Shown here one piece after another: positions 46,540 through 55,628 of a stretch of 64,000 nt of DNA. The stretch is from positions 56,804 through 120,803 of the forward strand of contig NZ_JABBNU010000015.1 of NCBI RefSeq assembly GCF_012926615.1, in the 5' to 3' direction. Position 1 is the first letter of the stretch; every line of letters begins with the position of its first letter. The DNA is from Marinigracilibium pacificum. GTDB lineage: Bacteria; Bacteroidota; Bacteroidia; Cytophagales; Cyclobacteriaceae. Below the pieces are notes generated by a model, which saw only the letters and a list, made by a program, of their open reading frames with translations, ran no database searches and was not told the DNA's origin. Position numbers and translations under genes: made by a program.

Positions 46540-47830
46540 GATACATCTTGTTAATTTAGATAAAGTGCTTACATTTTCCAATGGAAAAACAAGTCCTAAA
46601 AGGGATGATAATTATCAATTTAATGTTTTTGGCTCAAATGGAATTATTGGGAAAACTAATAAAATAAATTGCCCTGCCAACTCAATAGTAATAGGTAGGG
46701 TTGGTTCATACTGTGGTTCTGTATATTTCAGTAATTCTGAATGTTGGGTTACTGATAATGCAATAAAAGCAGTGGTAAAAGAGGAGAATTCTGCAAAATA
46801 CTTATATTATAAGCTAATAAGTTTCAATCTAAACAAACTTCAAATAGGAACTGGTCAACCTCTACTAAATCAATCAATTCTTAAATCAATTGAAACGAAA
46901 ATTCATCCCCTCCACGAGCAAAAAGCCATTGCTCACATCTTAGGCACATTAGATGATAAAATCGAGCTGAACTGGAAGATGAACCAAACTTTAGAGGAAA
47001 TGGCACAGGCATTGTTTAAAAGTTGGTTTGTCGATTTTGATCCGGTACTCGACAAAGCCCTGGCAGCGGGCAACCCAATACCCGAGCCACTGCAACAAAA
47101 AGCCGAGAAGCGATTGGCGCTGGGCGATAAACGCAAGCCCCTACCCAAGCACATTCAAGAACTCTTTCCTGACAGTTTTACCTTCACCGAAGAACTCGGC
47201 TGGATTCCTGAGGGGTGGGAGGTGAAAAATCTAGATACCATTAGTATTGAATTAAGAAGAGGAATATCCCCTAAATATATTGAAGAAGGTGGAACACGGG
47301 TAATAAATCAAAAATGCATAAGAAATCACGAAATAAATTTTGATTTAACTAGGAGAAACGACCCAAATAAAAAGAAAATTGACGGGAGAACAATTGAGTT
47401 TGGTGATATACTTATTAATTCTACAGGAGTTGGTACTCTTGGAAGAATGGCTGCAGTTGGACCAATAAATGAAGAAATTGTAGTGGATTCTCATGTTACT
47501 TTAATTAGACCTGACCAAAATCAAATCAAGATTGGGTATTTTATTTCTCTTATGTATTCAATGGAGAGATATATTGAATCAATAGGAGAAGGAAGTACAG
47601 GACAAACTGAATTAAGCAGAAGTAGATTAAAAGAATTACAAATTCTGCACCCGAACAATCAACTACAAAAAATTTATGATTCTATATTCCAAAAAAGCTT
47701 TAAGAAAAAATATCACAACCAAATCCTGAGTAAATCTCTTGAATCAATAAGAGACACTCTCTTACCCAAGCTCATTTCCGGAGAACTCCGGGTTCCTGAT
47801 GCTGAAAAAATAGTTGCTGATCATGTCTAA
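46529..47830 (+). CDS. hsdS: Type I restriction-modification specificity subunit HsdS
   Basis: A 433-residue HsdS with two target recognition domains (TRD1 about 1-135, TRD2 about 225-380), each followed by a conserved helical region (LHEQKAIAHILGTLDDKIELNWKMNQ-type spacer after the first, and the C-terminal spacer). TRDs determine the two halves of the DNA site. The TRDs are AT-rich while the central conserved region (about 47030-47220) is clearly GC-richer, a sign of domain exchange. It overlaps hsdM by 11 bp and hsdR by 8 bp, so all three are translated together. Confidence 0.95.
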   Translation: MRSEIHLVNLDKVLTFSNGKTSPKRDDNYQFNVFGSNGIIGKTNKINCPANSIVIGRVGSYCGSVYFSNSECWVTDNAIKAVVKEENSAKYLYYKLISFNLNKLQIGTGQPLLNQSILKSIETKIHPLHEQKAIAHILGTLDDKIELNWKMNQTLEEMAQALFKSWFVDFDPVLDKALAAGNPIPEPLQQKAEKRLALGDKRKPLPKHIQELFPDSFTFTEELGWIPEGWEVKNLDTISIELRRGISPKYIEEGGTRVINQKCIRNHEINFDLTRRNDPNKKKIDGRTIEFGDILINSTGVGTLGRMAAVGPINEEIVVDSHVTLIRPDQNQIKIGYFISLMYSMERYIESIGEGSTGQTELSRSRLKELQILHPNNQLQKIYDSIFQKSFKKKYHNQILSKSLESIRDTLLPKLISGELRVPDAEKIVADHV

Positions 47831-50800
47831 ATACACTGAAGCCACACTCGAAGATACCTTTATCACCCTGCTGCAAGAGCAGGGCTTCGATTACATTCAT
47901 GGAGATAAACTTCGTGAGGAGTTTGCTACTAAAAATCCGGTAGCCAAATATGGTCACCTAGCCAGCGATGAGGTGATCATCCGTCCAGACCTGGAAAGCT
48001 ACCTCACCAAACAATATCCCGACATCACTCCTACTGAGATCGATCGGCTTATCCTCGAACTCGAAAATCTTCCGGCTTCAGATTTATACGATTCGAATAA
48101 GCAGATCATGAAAAAGGTCTGTGATGGCTTTGTATTCAAACGCGATGATCACCACGACAAAGACTTATATATTGAACTCATCGATTATTCAGACATAGAC
48201 AATAACACTTTCAGAGTTGTCAATCAACTCGCCATCGATGATAAAGAATTCCGCATCCCGGATGTCATTGTGTATATCAACGGGCTTCCCTTAGTTGTCT
48301 TCGAACTGAAATCGGCTACTCGTGAAGAGCCACGGATTTTTGAGGCTTGGGATCAATTAACGAACCGATATCGTAGAGACATTCCGGAGCTGTTTAAGTA
48401 CAATGCCTTTTGTGTAATCAGCGATGGAGTCAACACCAAAGCAGGTTCTTATTTCGCTCCGTATGAGTTTTTCTATTCCTGGCGAAAAGTAACCGGTGAT
48501 GAATCGACCGAATATGAAGGCATCGACTCCACCTATTCGCTTATCCAGGGAATGTTTAATAAAGAAAGGCTGCTTGATATCATCCATCACTTTATCTTCT
48601 TTCCGGATTCGAGCCATAAAGAAGCAAAGATCCTATGCCGATATCCGCAGTATTACGCTTCTAAAAAGCTATTTGAAAATATTAAAGTCCACCTTAAACC
48701 AGAAGGCGATGGTAAAGGTGGTACGTACTTTGGTGCAACAGGATGTGGAAAGAGTTTCACCATGCTTTTTCTGACCCGCCTGTTAATGCGAAGCACCTAC
48801 TTTTCGAGTCCAACGGTTGTGCTAATCACCGATCGAACAGACCTTGACGACCAGCTTTCAGAGCAGTTTGAAGGAGCAAAAAGCTATGTGGGCGATAATT
48901 TCATTAAAAGTGTTGAAAGCAGACAGCATCTCCGTGAACTATTACAAGGAAGAAACTCAGGAGGCGTTTTTTTAACCACCATTCATAAATTTACCGAAGA
49001 CACCCAGCTACTTTCCGACCGGGAAAATATCATCTGTATCTCCGATGAGGCGCATCGTAGTCAGACCAACCTCGACCAGAAGGTGACAGTCACCGATAAA
49101 GGCGTTCGTAAGAGTTATGGCTTTGCAAAATACCTGCACGATTCATTGCCAAACGCTACTTATGTTGGCTTTACCGGCACACCAGTTGATGCGACCCTTG
49201 ATGTGTTTGGTCCTATCGTCGATGCCTACACCATGCAAGAATCCGTCGCTGATGAGATCACCGTTCGGATAGTTTATGAAGGTCGTGCGGCAAAGGTTAT
49301 CCTGGATAATGAAAAGCTTCAGGAAGTTGAAAAATACTATAAGAAAGCCGAAGAAGCCGGGGCTAACGAATATCAAATCGAAGAAAGTAAGCGTGCCACA
49401 GCCAAAATGAATGCCATCATTGGCGATAAAGATCGTTTAAAAGCTGTAGCGGAAGATTTTATTGCTCATTATGAAGAGCGGGTATCCGAAGGAGCCACGG
49501 TAAAAGGCAAAGCCATGTTTGTCTGCAGCAGTCGTGAAATAGCATACGACCTTTACCAGATGATCACAGAGATCAGACCCGAATGGGCAGAGGTAAAAAC
49601 TGCTGAAGAAGGTGCTGAGCTCACCGAGAAAGAACGCAAATCAATAAAACCAATAGCCAGGGTGAATATGGTTATGACTCGCACTAGAGATGATAAAAAT
49701 GGACTTTATGAATTACTAGGAAATAAAGATTACCGTAAAGAACTCGACAGACAGTTTAAAGAACCGAAATCAAACTTTAAAATAGCCATTGTTGTCGATA
49801 TGTGGCTCACAGGTTTTGATGTGCCTTTCCTCGATACCCTATACCTGGACAAACCTTTACAGAAGCACACTCTGATTCAAACCATCTCGCGGGTAAACCG
49901 AAAATTTGAAGGAAAAGATAAGGGATTAGTCGTTGACTATTTTGGCATTAAGCGGCAAATGAATCAGGCATTGGCGATGTATTCCAAAGAAGATGCCCAA
50001 AACTTTGAAGACATCAAGCAATCAATCGTCGTCACCCGTGATATGCTCAGCGTATTGGCATCAATGTTTCATAAATTTGATAGTAACGCATACTTTAATG
50101 GCAATCCAAAAAAACAACTCGATTGCCTAAAATCGGGTATGGAGTTCGTGCAGCAGACCCGCTCTCACGAGAAGCGGTTTATGGATTTAGTAAAGCGACT
50201 TAAAGCTGCCTATGATATTTGTTGTGGTAGCGAAGAAATAAAGGATAGCGAACGTGATCAAATCCATTTTTACTTTGCCATACGGTCATTGCTTGTAAAA
50301 TATACCAAAGGAGAAGCACCTGACACCGCCCAAATGAATAAGAAGGTCAGGATAATGATCGAAGATGCCATTAAAAGTGATGGAGTTGAGGTGATATTTA
50401 AATTAGGCGAGGATAAAGAAAGCCAGGTTGATATCTTCAATCAGGACTACATGGACATCATTGATAAAATCAAGCGTCCGAACACCAAAATCGCCATGCT
50501 TCAACAGCTATTAAAAAAGGCAATTGGCGAGCTAAAGAAAACCAACCGTGCCCAGGGCATTGATTTCTCTCGAAAATTCCAGTCCCTCGTAGACCTTTAC
50601 AATGAGCGCAAGGAGTCAGACACACTTGAAGGCAAGGTATATGATGAAATGGCAGATGCCTTAACCAATATGGTCATGGAGATGCAAGCCATTTATACAT
50701 CAGGCAATGAATTAGGAATCAGCTTTGAAGAAAAGGCTTTTTACGATATACTGAAAGAGCTGGCTTACAAATATCATTTCCAGTACCCGGAGGAAAAGCT

Positions 50801-51005
50801 CATTCCATTATCTAAGGCAGTGAAAGACGTAGTCGATGACAAAGCCAAATACACTGACTGGAGCAAGCGCGATGACATCAAAGCCGAGTTAAAAGTAGAT
50901 TTAATCCTGCTATTAGGAGAGTACGACTACCCACCAGTAGATCGGGACGAAGTATATCATGAAATATTTGAACAAGCTGAGAATTATAAGAAGTATCGGG
51001 GGTGA
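47823..51005 (+). CDS. hsdR: Type I restriction endonuclease subunit HsdR
   Basis: A 1060-residue HsdR. The N-terminal PD-(D/E)XK nuclease has RIPDVIVYINGLPLVVFELKSA (about 144-165). The SF2 translocase has Walker A GATGCGKS (about 303), the DEAH motif in ISDEAHRSQ (about 407), and YVGFTGTPVD and QTISRVNR later. A C-terminal helical part joins the methyltransferase. It translocates DNA with ATP and cleaves far from the site. A TTG at 47814 gives three more codons; the ATG at 47823 is preferred. Confidence 0.96.
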   Translation: MSKYTEATLEDTFITLLQEQGFDYIHGDKLREEFATKNPVAKYGHLASDEVIIRPDLESYLTKQYPDITPTEIDRLILELENLPASDLYDSNKQIMKKVCDGFVFKRDDHHDKDLYIELIDYSDIDNNTFRVVNQLAIDDKEFRIPDVIVYINGLPLVVFELKSATREEPRIFEAWDQLTNRYRRDIPELFKYNAFCVISDGVNTKAGSYFAPYEFFYSWRKVTGDESTEYEGIDSTYSLIQGMFNKERLLDIIHHFIFFPDSSHKEAKILCRYPQYYASKKLFENIKVHLKPEGDGKGGTYFGATGCGKSFTMLFLTRLLMRSTYFSSPTVVLITDRTDLDDQLSEQFEGAKSYVGDNFIKSVESRQHLRELLQGRNSGGVFLTTIHKFTEDTQLLSDRENIICISDEAHRSQTNLDQKVTVTDKGVRKSYGFAKYLHDSLPNATYVGFTGTPVDATLDVFGPIVDAYTMQESVADEITVRIVYEGRAAKVILDNEKLQEVEKYYKKAEEAGANEYQIEESKRATAKMNAIIGDKDRLKAVAEDFIAHYEERVSEGATVKGKAMFVCSSREIAYDLYQMITEIRPEWAEVKTAEEGAELTEKERKSIKPIARVNMVMTRTRDDKNGLYELLGNKDYRKELDRQFKEPKSNFKIAIVVDMWLTGFDVPFLDTLYLDKPLQKHTLIQTISRVNRKFEGKDKGLVVDYFGIKRQMNQALAMYSKEDAQNFEDIKQSIVVTRDMLSVLASMFHKFDSNAYFNGNPKKQLDCLKSGMEFVQQTRSHEKRFMDLVKRLKAAYDICCGSEEIKDSERDQIHFYFAIRSLLVKYTKGEAPDTAQMNKKVRIMIEDAIKSDGVEVIFKLGEDKESQVDIFNQDYMDIIDKIKRPNTKIAMLQQLLKKAIGELKKTNRAQGIDFSRKFQSLVDLYNERKESDTLEGKVYDEMADALTNMVMEMQAIYTSGNELGISFEEKAFYDILKELAYKYHFQYPEEKLIPLSKAVKDVVDDKAKYTDWSKRDDIKAELKVDLILLLGEYDYPPVDRDEVYHEIFEQAENYKKYRG

Positions 51006-51068
51006 TTTTAAGATGAACCTTAACGAATTCAATTTTTTAAAAATATTTTTTAACCTAGAACCTAAATT

Positions 51069-51932
51069 ATGAACACAAATTTTATTGAAACACTAGAAGA
51101 ACAATATCTCAACTATATTGATAACTCATCTGATATCAATGGGGAAGTTAAAAACATTATAAAAAGTGTTTTAAAGGAAGGGAATCTAGAATCGAGGAAC
51201 AAATTATTTTTTGAGCAGAGCGATCTAATAAAAAACAATAAAGAATCTGCCATAAATATTAGCAATCCTTTGTTTATAGGTTATGGCAATCCAAATTCGG
51301 ATTTATTAATTATTGGAAAAGAAAAAGCTTTTAATCCAGAAAAGAACCCTGAACTCCTTTTGCATGAAAGCATAAACAACCTCACTCAATGGAAAAACAT
51401 CATTTCAACAGGTGTTAATATAGGAGAATTTGATCCAAGAAACCCACGAATATATCATAATAAAGGTCTTAGTTCTGGTCATACATGGAGACTTTATTCT
51501 AAGATAATTTCTTCATATTCTGGTGATTTCAATACTCATTCTGAATTATTAAACTCTACAGATATTAATGATTCAATGTTTAATAATTGCTTTATAACAG
51601 AGTTAAATTATAAACCTTCAAAAAAAACCTTAAAGTCTGCAGGAAATCTTGAATACCGAAAGGCACTTTTTCAAACAGACTTTTTTAAAAGCTTCAAAAA
51701 GGTATTATTTACAGCCAAAGCCTATGTAGGTAAGAAAACCATTGAAGAATATTTCAATTGTAAATATTCAAGGAGCATCCAATTACAAGGAAATACCAAG
51801 CGTCATCAAGGCGATATTTATACAAGAGAAGATTCAGAATTCAAGCTCCTCTCAATTAATCAATTAAGCGGGTCAAATTATTGGGAAGATGAAACCCTAA
51901 AAAAGATCGCGATTGAAATTAAAAACTCATAA
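51069..51932 (+). CDS. Uncharacterised protein, possible UDG-superfamily fold
   Basis: A 287-residue soluble protein with no sure family. After an N-terminal helical part, PLFIGYGNPNSDLLIIGKEKA resembles the first motif of uracil-DNA-glycosylase-like proteins (a strand ending in G). FNNCFITELNYKPSK resembles their third strand, FKKVLFTAKAYVG the fourth, and SINQLSGSNYW sits where the HPS-type motif would be. The catalytic residues are not clearly conserved. It starts 63 bp after hsdR in the same direction, so it may be a passenger in the defence locus. Fold idea is inference. Confidence 0.6.
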   Translation: MNTNFIETLEEQYLNYIDNSSDINGEVKNIIKSVLKEGNLESRNKLFFEQSDLIKNNKESAINISNPLFIGYGNPNSDLLIIGKEKAFNPEKNPELLLHESINNLTQWKNIISTGVNIGEFDPRNPRIYHNKGLSSGHTWRLYSKIISSYSGDFNTHSELLNSTDINDSMFNNCFITELNYKPSKKTLKSAGNLEYRKALFQTDFFKSFKKVLFTAKAYVGKKTIEEYFNCKYSRSIQLQGNTKRHQGDIYTREDSEFKLLSINQLSGSNYWEDETLKKIAIEIKNS

Positions 51933-51997
51933 AATGATTAAACGGAATATTCTTTTATCACTTTATTTAATCATCTAAGACTACAAATTAAATATTT

Positions 51998-53218
51998 ATG
52001 GATATATCAGCAAAATTTTCATTTTTCAAAGTTGGTCAAGGAGCTTTTTATGGGGGTACTATAAAAAAAGAAAATCAATTTTATTCAATAGTTTATGATT
52101 GCGGAACATCATCCAGGAAGGAATTCCTGAATAATGAAATTGATTTATTTTCTGACTGGTTACCAGAACCTAGAGTAATCGATCTATTGTTTGTTTCCCA
52201 TTTTGATTTTGATCATGTTTCAGGACTAAAAAGGCTTTTCCAAAAGACCAATATTAAAAGGATAATCATTCCATATATAAAGTCAGAAACCCGAAAATTC
52301 AACTTGTTATCGTATAGTGAAGTTGGTGATTATGATGAGAAATCCCATTTAACCGATGAGAGTGATTTTGACTTGGAGGAATATCAAAACTTTTTAGAAA
52401 ATCCAGAATCATTTATCTCTAATTTGAATAATGAAACTGAGATAATACAAATCAATGGTAGTGAAAATCTCAATGTTGAATATTCTAACTACGACAATGA
52501 AGAAGAAGGTCTTTATATAAGAGGAAGCTTTTTTGACGAAGATCAAAACATTTACAATAATGACTTACAATTTTTCATTGGCAAAATATGGGAGTTCACT
52601 ACATATTGCCAGCCAGTTGATGAATCAAAAATTCAATTTCTAAAGAAGGATTTGTTAAATCTTTTAGGGAAAGAAAACTCTCCACTAACCTTGGAAGATT
52701 TAAAATCCATAATCGTAAATAAAAGAGCAGATACCAATAAAATATATAAAACAAAATTTAAAGATGTAAATGGTCATGGGTTAGTATTATTTCATGGACC
52801 TACACCCATTTTAAGCGATGGATTTTCAATTGACTACCAAAATGGAAATTTAAAGGGAGAAAATAATAGTTGCGTTGCCACTTTATTAACAGGGGACATT
52901 TCATTTAACCCAAATAAGAATGGTATAAAATTCAATTCTGCATTTTTGCTGAAATTGGAAAGGGTAGATATTTTTCAAGTTCCTCATCATGGTTCAATTC
53001 ATAGTTGGAATAACGATGAATTTAATGATTTAAAAAAAGGAAAGGACTGGTTATCAATCTGCAATTATGGTACAACTAATAGTTACAAGCACCCTTCAGA
53101 ATCAATTAAGGATCAATTAAAAAATCATTTCATTGACAATACTGAGGAAAAGAGGTTTAATTATAGAATTGCATTATCCGGAATTAAATGGCTACTGAAT
53201 AAAAACATTGATGAATGA
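51998..53218 (+). CDS. Metallo-beta-lactamase-fold hydrolase (ComEC-C-terminal-like)
   Basis: A 406-residue cytoplasmic MBL-fold protein. The metal-binding motif FVSHFDFDHVSGLKRLF has the HxDxDH form seen in ComEC-type domains (instead of HxHxDH). Further ligands are suggested by GDISFNPNK and PHHGSIHSW. ComEC-type MBL domains cut single-stranded DNA; other relatives act on RNA or small molecules. A central insert (about 130-250) is acidic and unlike the compact family members. It overlaps the next gene as ATGA, so the two act together. No signal peptide. Confidence 0.82.
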   Translation: MDISAKFSFFKVGQGAFYGGTIKKENQFYSIVYDCGTSSRKEFLNNEIDLFSDWLPEPRVIDLLFVSHFDFDHVSGLKRLFQKTNIKRIIIPYIKSETRKFNLLSYSEVGDYDEKSHLTDESDFDLEEYQNFLENPESFISNLNNETEIIQINGSENLNVEYSNYDNEEEGLYIRGSFFDEDQNIYNNDLQFFIGKIWEFTTYCQPVDESKIQFLKKDLLNLLGKENSPLTLEDLKSIIVNKRADTNKIYKTKFKDVNGHGLVLFHGPTPILSDGFSIDYQNGNLKGENNSCVATLLTGDISFNPNKNGIKFNSAFLLKLERVDIFQVPHHGSIHSWNNDEFNDLKKGKDWLSICNYGTTNSYKHPSESIKDQLKNHFIDNTEEKRFNYRIALSGIKWLLNKNIDE

Positions 53219-53793
53219 GTAATACTAAATCTGAATTCTTAGAAAAATTTGAATCTGCATGGAGAGAAGTATTCAATCCAGACCTTATCAATCAAGAAAG
53301 CCTATTATCAAAATATACCAACAGCACATTATGGACAAATTACGTCTTGAAAGAAAGTGATTTAGTAAATAATATTTGTGAGAAATTTGATCTTCGACAT
53401 CGACCTGAAGAATATAAAATTGACATAGTATTCGCTCCCAATAAAAACCTTAGTGAAATATCCAGCTTAGTCTCTTCTGAAGAATTCTTTCCTCCAAGCT
53501 ATTCAATCATCCTCGAACATGAAAACAACATCAAAGATTGCTGGCGGGAGATGTCTAAACTCACTCACTACAAAGCCAGACTAAAAGTACTGGTTTGTTA
53601 TAAGGATTATAATGAGTCAATTCCAAAGGAAGATATAACCAATGAATATTTAGAAGATTTTAAATCAATCGTTAGAGAATCGAACACTCACTATTGCGAA
53701 AATCCAGAAACGGAATACCTTATGATAATCGGGCAGCGGAATAAAGAGGGTTTGCATTGGCGGTTTGATTCTTTTTCGGTTAAAGATATTTAA
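53215..53793 (+). CDS. Putative nuclease-like partner of the MBL-fold protein
   Basis: A 192-residue protein translated from an ATGA overlap with the MBL-fold gene. A possible PD-(D/E)XK-type core is seen: YKIDIVFAPNK (Asp strand) followed by SYSIILEHENNIKDCWREMSKL (Glu strand) and LKVLVCYKDYN. This layout recalls small restriction-like proteins that recognise an end or a modified base, but a metal-binding triad cannot be confirmed by eye. It is the last gene of the island; a dispersed repeat follows. Confidence 0.6.
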   Translation: MSNTKSEFLEKFESAWREVFNPDLINQESLLSKYTNSTLWTNYVLKESDLVNNICEKFDLRHRPEEYKIDIVFAPNKNLSEISSLVSSEEFFPPSYSIILEHENNIKDCWREMSKLTHYKARLKVLVCYKDYNESIPKEDITNEYLEDFKSIVRESNTHYCENPETEYLMIIGQRNKEGLHWRFDSFSVKDI

Positions 53794-54100
53794 ATATCTA
53801 ATTACACCGGCCAATAAATCTTTTTCAAAGGCACTAATGATCTAGTATCCAAATCAAAAGAATCGTAATGATGGATTACTAGGCTTACCAACAGTTCGAT
53901 ACTAATTTAACTGGCTAATTAAAAAAGGTAATATCAAATAACCAAATAATCTGGAATACCACTAAACTCAGAAAGAAGGCTTTGAGTTTTAGTTTTGATT
54001 TACCTCCACACACCATTAACAGCACCAGCGAGACGCTGGCGCCAAGTGTTAAAATAAACTTGCTATTGGGGACACAAGCCAGGACGTCATTGATGCAACA
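53794..54100. repeat. Intergenic region with the AGCGAGACGCTGGCGCC repeat
   Basis: No gene is supported. At 54021-54050 it holds AGCACCAGCGAGACGCTGGCGCC, followed by GGGACACAAGCCAGGACGTC (about 54067); the same words recur at 57880-58420. The repeat sits directly beside the truncated end of the lipoprotein array. Confidence 0.7.
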
Positions 54101-54151
54101 CTATTTCATTCGAAATACCGGACACACCAAACACCTATTTAAAATCTTCAT
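54101..54151 (-). pseudogene. Truncated stub of a sixth lipoprotein copy
   Basis: The minus strand from the ATG at 54151 reads MKILNRCLVC, the exact start of the array genes, then changes to unrelated codons and stops at 54101. Its start overlaps the end of the preceding copy by the same 17 bp as elsewhere in the array. It looks like the remains of a copy cut off by recombination. Confidence 0.65.
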
Positions 54152-54524
54152 CGGTAATCGTATAATAAAAGTTATTATGCTCTTTTTTTACCCAATTAAT
54201 AATATCATAAACATTATTATAGGTACTTAGATCTCCTCCATGCGACTCATTGATAAATTTTAGAGTATCGAAAGTATTAACATTTATAAACACAATCGAA
54301 TCAGTCCCTAAAATACTTCCGGAACTAGTATAATGTCTATCGTTAACTTCAAAAGGCACTTAATGACTTTCATTTCCATTATAACTTATTTTATAGTGAA
54401 GCTCAGAAGTGGTTTTGTTCAAAAAGTAAAATTCCACCTCATTTATATTATGAGGCTGAACATCACAAGATGTAAAAACTAATAATACCCCTAAATACAA
54501 CCAAAACCTATTTAAAATCTTCAT
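54135..54524 (-). pseudogene. Small lipoprotein paralogue interrupted by a nonsense codon
   Basis: Starts at the ATG at 54524 (MKILNRFWLYLGVLLVFTSC, lipobox FTSC) and reads through NEVEFYFLNKTTSEL to ESH, where TAA at 54360-54362 ends it. The frame then continues VPFEVNDRHYTSSGSILG to TDEDFK. The intact copy at 55612-55995 has TAT (Tyr) at that codon, so a single base change (t at 54360 on the plus strand, a in the intact copy) explains the break. Otherwise the two copies are very similar, so the loss looks recent. Confidence 0.85.
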
Positions 54525-54906
54525 CAGTAAGTGTAAAATAAAATACATTTGACTCTGATTCTATCCAATTGACCCTTTCAAAAAAATGATTATTCCATGA
54601 AGAGGAGGTTTCATAGGTTGGATACCTATAAATCAATGAATCTCCAGATAGCTTTTTAACAAAAATCACAGAATCAACTGTGGTAATACCCCCCATTCCT
54701 GCATAGACATCTTGATCAATTAAAATTTCTAAGGGCATAGATCGATTAATCCCTAAATTATAGCTATCCCATAGCAAAGTTTCAGAGGTATTATTTCTAA
54801 CAAAATATTGAGGTTCGTCTATATTATGAGGCTCAATGATGCATGAAGAAAACAAAAAGCAACAAAATCCAAAAACCTTTAAAGCGGGTTTATATAAAAT
54901 CTTCAT
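54508..54906 (-). CDS. Small lipoprotein paralogue, array copy 4
   Basis: A 132-residue predicted lipoprotein: signal peptide with lipobox FSSC at about residue 22, then the family segment CIIEPHNIDEPQYFVRNNTSETL and a C-terminus ending FYFTLTDEDFK. It is the most diverged copy of the array, with insertions in the middle (for example NLGINRSMPLEI). Its start lies within the last codons of copy 3 (17-bp overlap), and its own end contains the start of copy 5. Function unknown. Confidence 0.85.
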   Translation of the reverse strand: MKILYKPALKVFGFCCFLFSSCIIEPHNIDEPQYFVRNNTSETLLWDSYNLGINRSMPLEILIDQDVYAGMGGITTVDSVIFVKKLSGDSLIYRYPTYETSSSWNNHFFERVNWIESESNVFYFTLTDEDFK

Positions 54907-55267
54907 CGGTTATCATATAATAAAAATTATTATGTTCTCTTCTCTTCCAGTTTGATCTATTAAAAACATCGTTAGTTAAACCCACTTCTCCATTGATATA
55001 TTTTATTGTATCAAGTGTATTAACCTTAATAAAAACTAGTGAATCAATATCAAGGATTCCTCCTCCACCAGTGTATTCTTCATCATTTAATTCAATTGTT
55101 AAATAACGACTTTCAATACCATCATAACTGGTTTTATACTGAATATCTGAAGATGTTTTATTTAGAAAGTGAAATTCAATTTCATCTATATTATGTGGTG
55201 GTATATCACAGGAGATTAATACCAATACAACACTTAAAGACACCAAACACCTATTTAAAATCTTCAT
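54890..55267 (-). CDS. Small lipoprotein paralogue, array copy 3
   Basis: A 125-residue predicted lipoprotein beginning MKILNRCLVSLSVVLVLISC (lipobox LISC), then DIPPHNIDEIEFHFLNKTSSDI and a predicted beta-rich body ending TDEDFI. It is nearly identical to copy 2 over its second half. The frame is open to 55330, but the ATG at 55267, which lies inside the end of copy 2, is the equivalent start in all copies. Confidence 0.87.
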   Translation of the reverse strand: MKILNRCLVSLSVVLVLISCDIPPHNIDEIEFHFLNKTSSDIQYKTSYDGIESRYLTIELNDEEYTGGGGILDIDSLVFIKVNTLDTIKYINGEVGLTNDVFNRSNWKRREHNNFYYMITDEDFI

Positions 55268-55628
55268 CGGTAATCGTATAATAAAAATTATTATGTTCTC
55301 TTCTCTTCCAGTTTGATCTATTAAAAACATCGTTAGTTAAACCCACTTCTCCTTTGATATATTTTATTGTATCAAGTGTATTAACCTTAATAAAAACTAG
55401 TGAATCAATATCAAGGATTCCTCCTCCTCCAACATAGGCATTATCATTTTTTTCCAGATGGATATACCTACTCTCAATACCATCATAACTGGTTTTATAC
55501 TGAATATCCGAAGATGTTTTATTTAAAAAGTAAAATTCAATTTCATCTATATTATGTGGTGGTATATCACAGGAGATTAATACCAATACAACACTTAAAC
55601 ACACCAAACACTTATTTAAAATCTTCAT
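55251..55628 (-). CDS. Small lipoprotein paralogue, array copy 2
   Basis: A 125-residue predicted lipoprotein: MKILNKCLVCLSVVLVLISC (lipobox LISC), then DIPPHNIDEIEFYFLNKTSS and a body with GGGGILDIDSLVFIKVNTLD and FYYTITDEDFK at the end. Start and end overlap the neighbouring copies by 17 bp. It may sit in the outer or inner membrane facing the periplasm; what it does is unknown, though it is co-transcribed with a metalloprotease. Confidence 0.87.
   Translation of the reverse strand: MKILNKCLVCLSVVLVLISCDIPPHNIDEIEFYFLNKTSSDIQYKTSYDGIESRYIHLEKNDNAYVGGGGILDIDSLVFIKVNTLDTIKYIKGEVGLTNDVFNRSNWKRREHNNFYYTITDEDFK

Noticed and set aside
44989..53793. Prophage or integrated plasmid carrying the R-M genes
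   Set aside because: No integrase, attachment-site duplication, replication or structural phage genes were seen, so only a defence-like island is claimed.
54135..54359. Separate 74-residue protein starting MPFEVNDRHY
   Set aside because: It is the in-frame continuation of the lipoprotein copy after the nonsense codon and has no signal peptide of its own.
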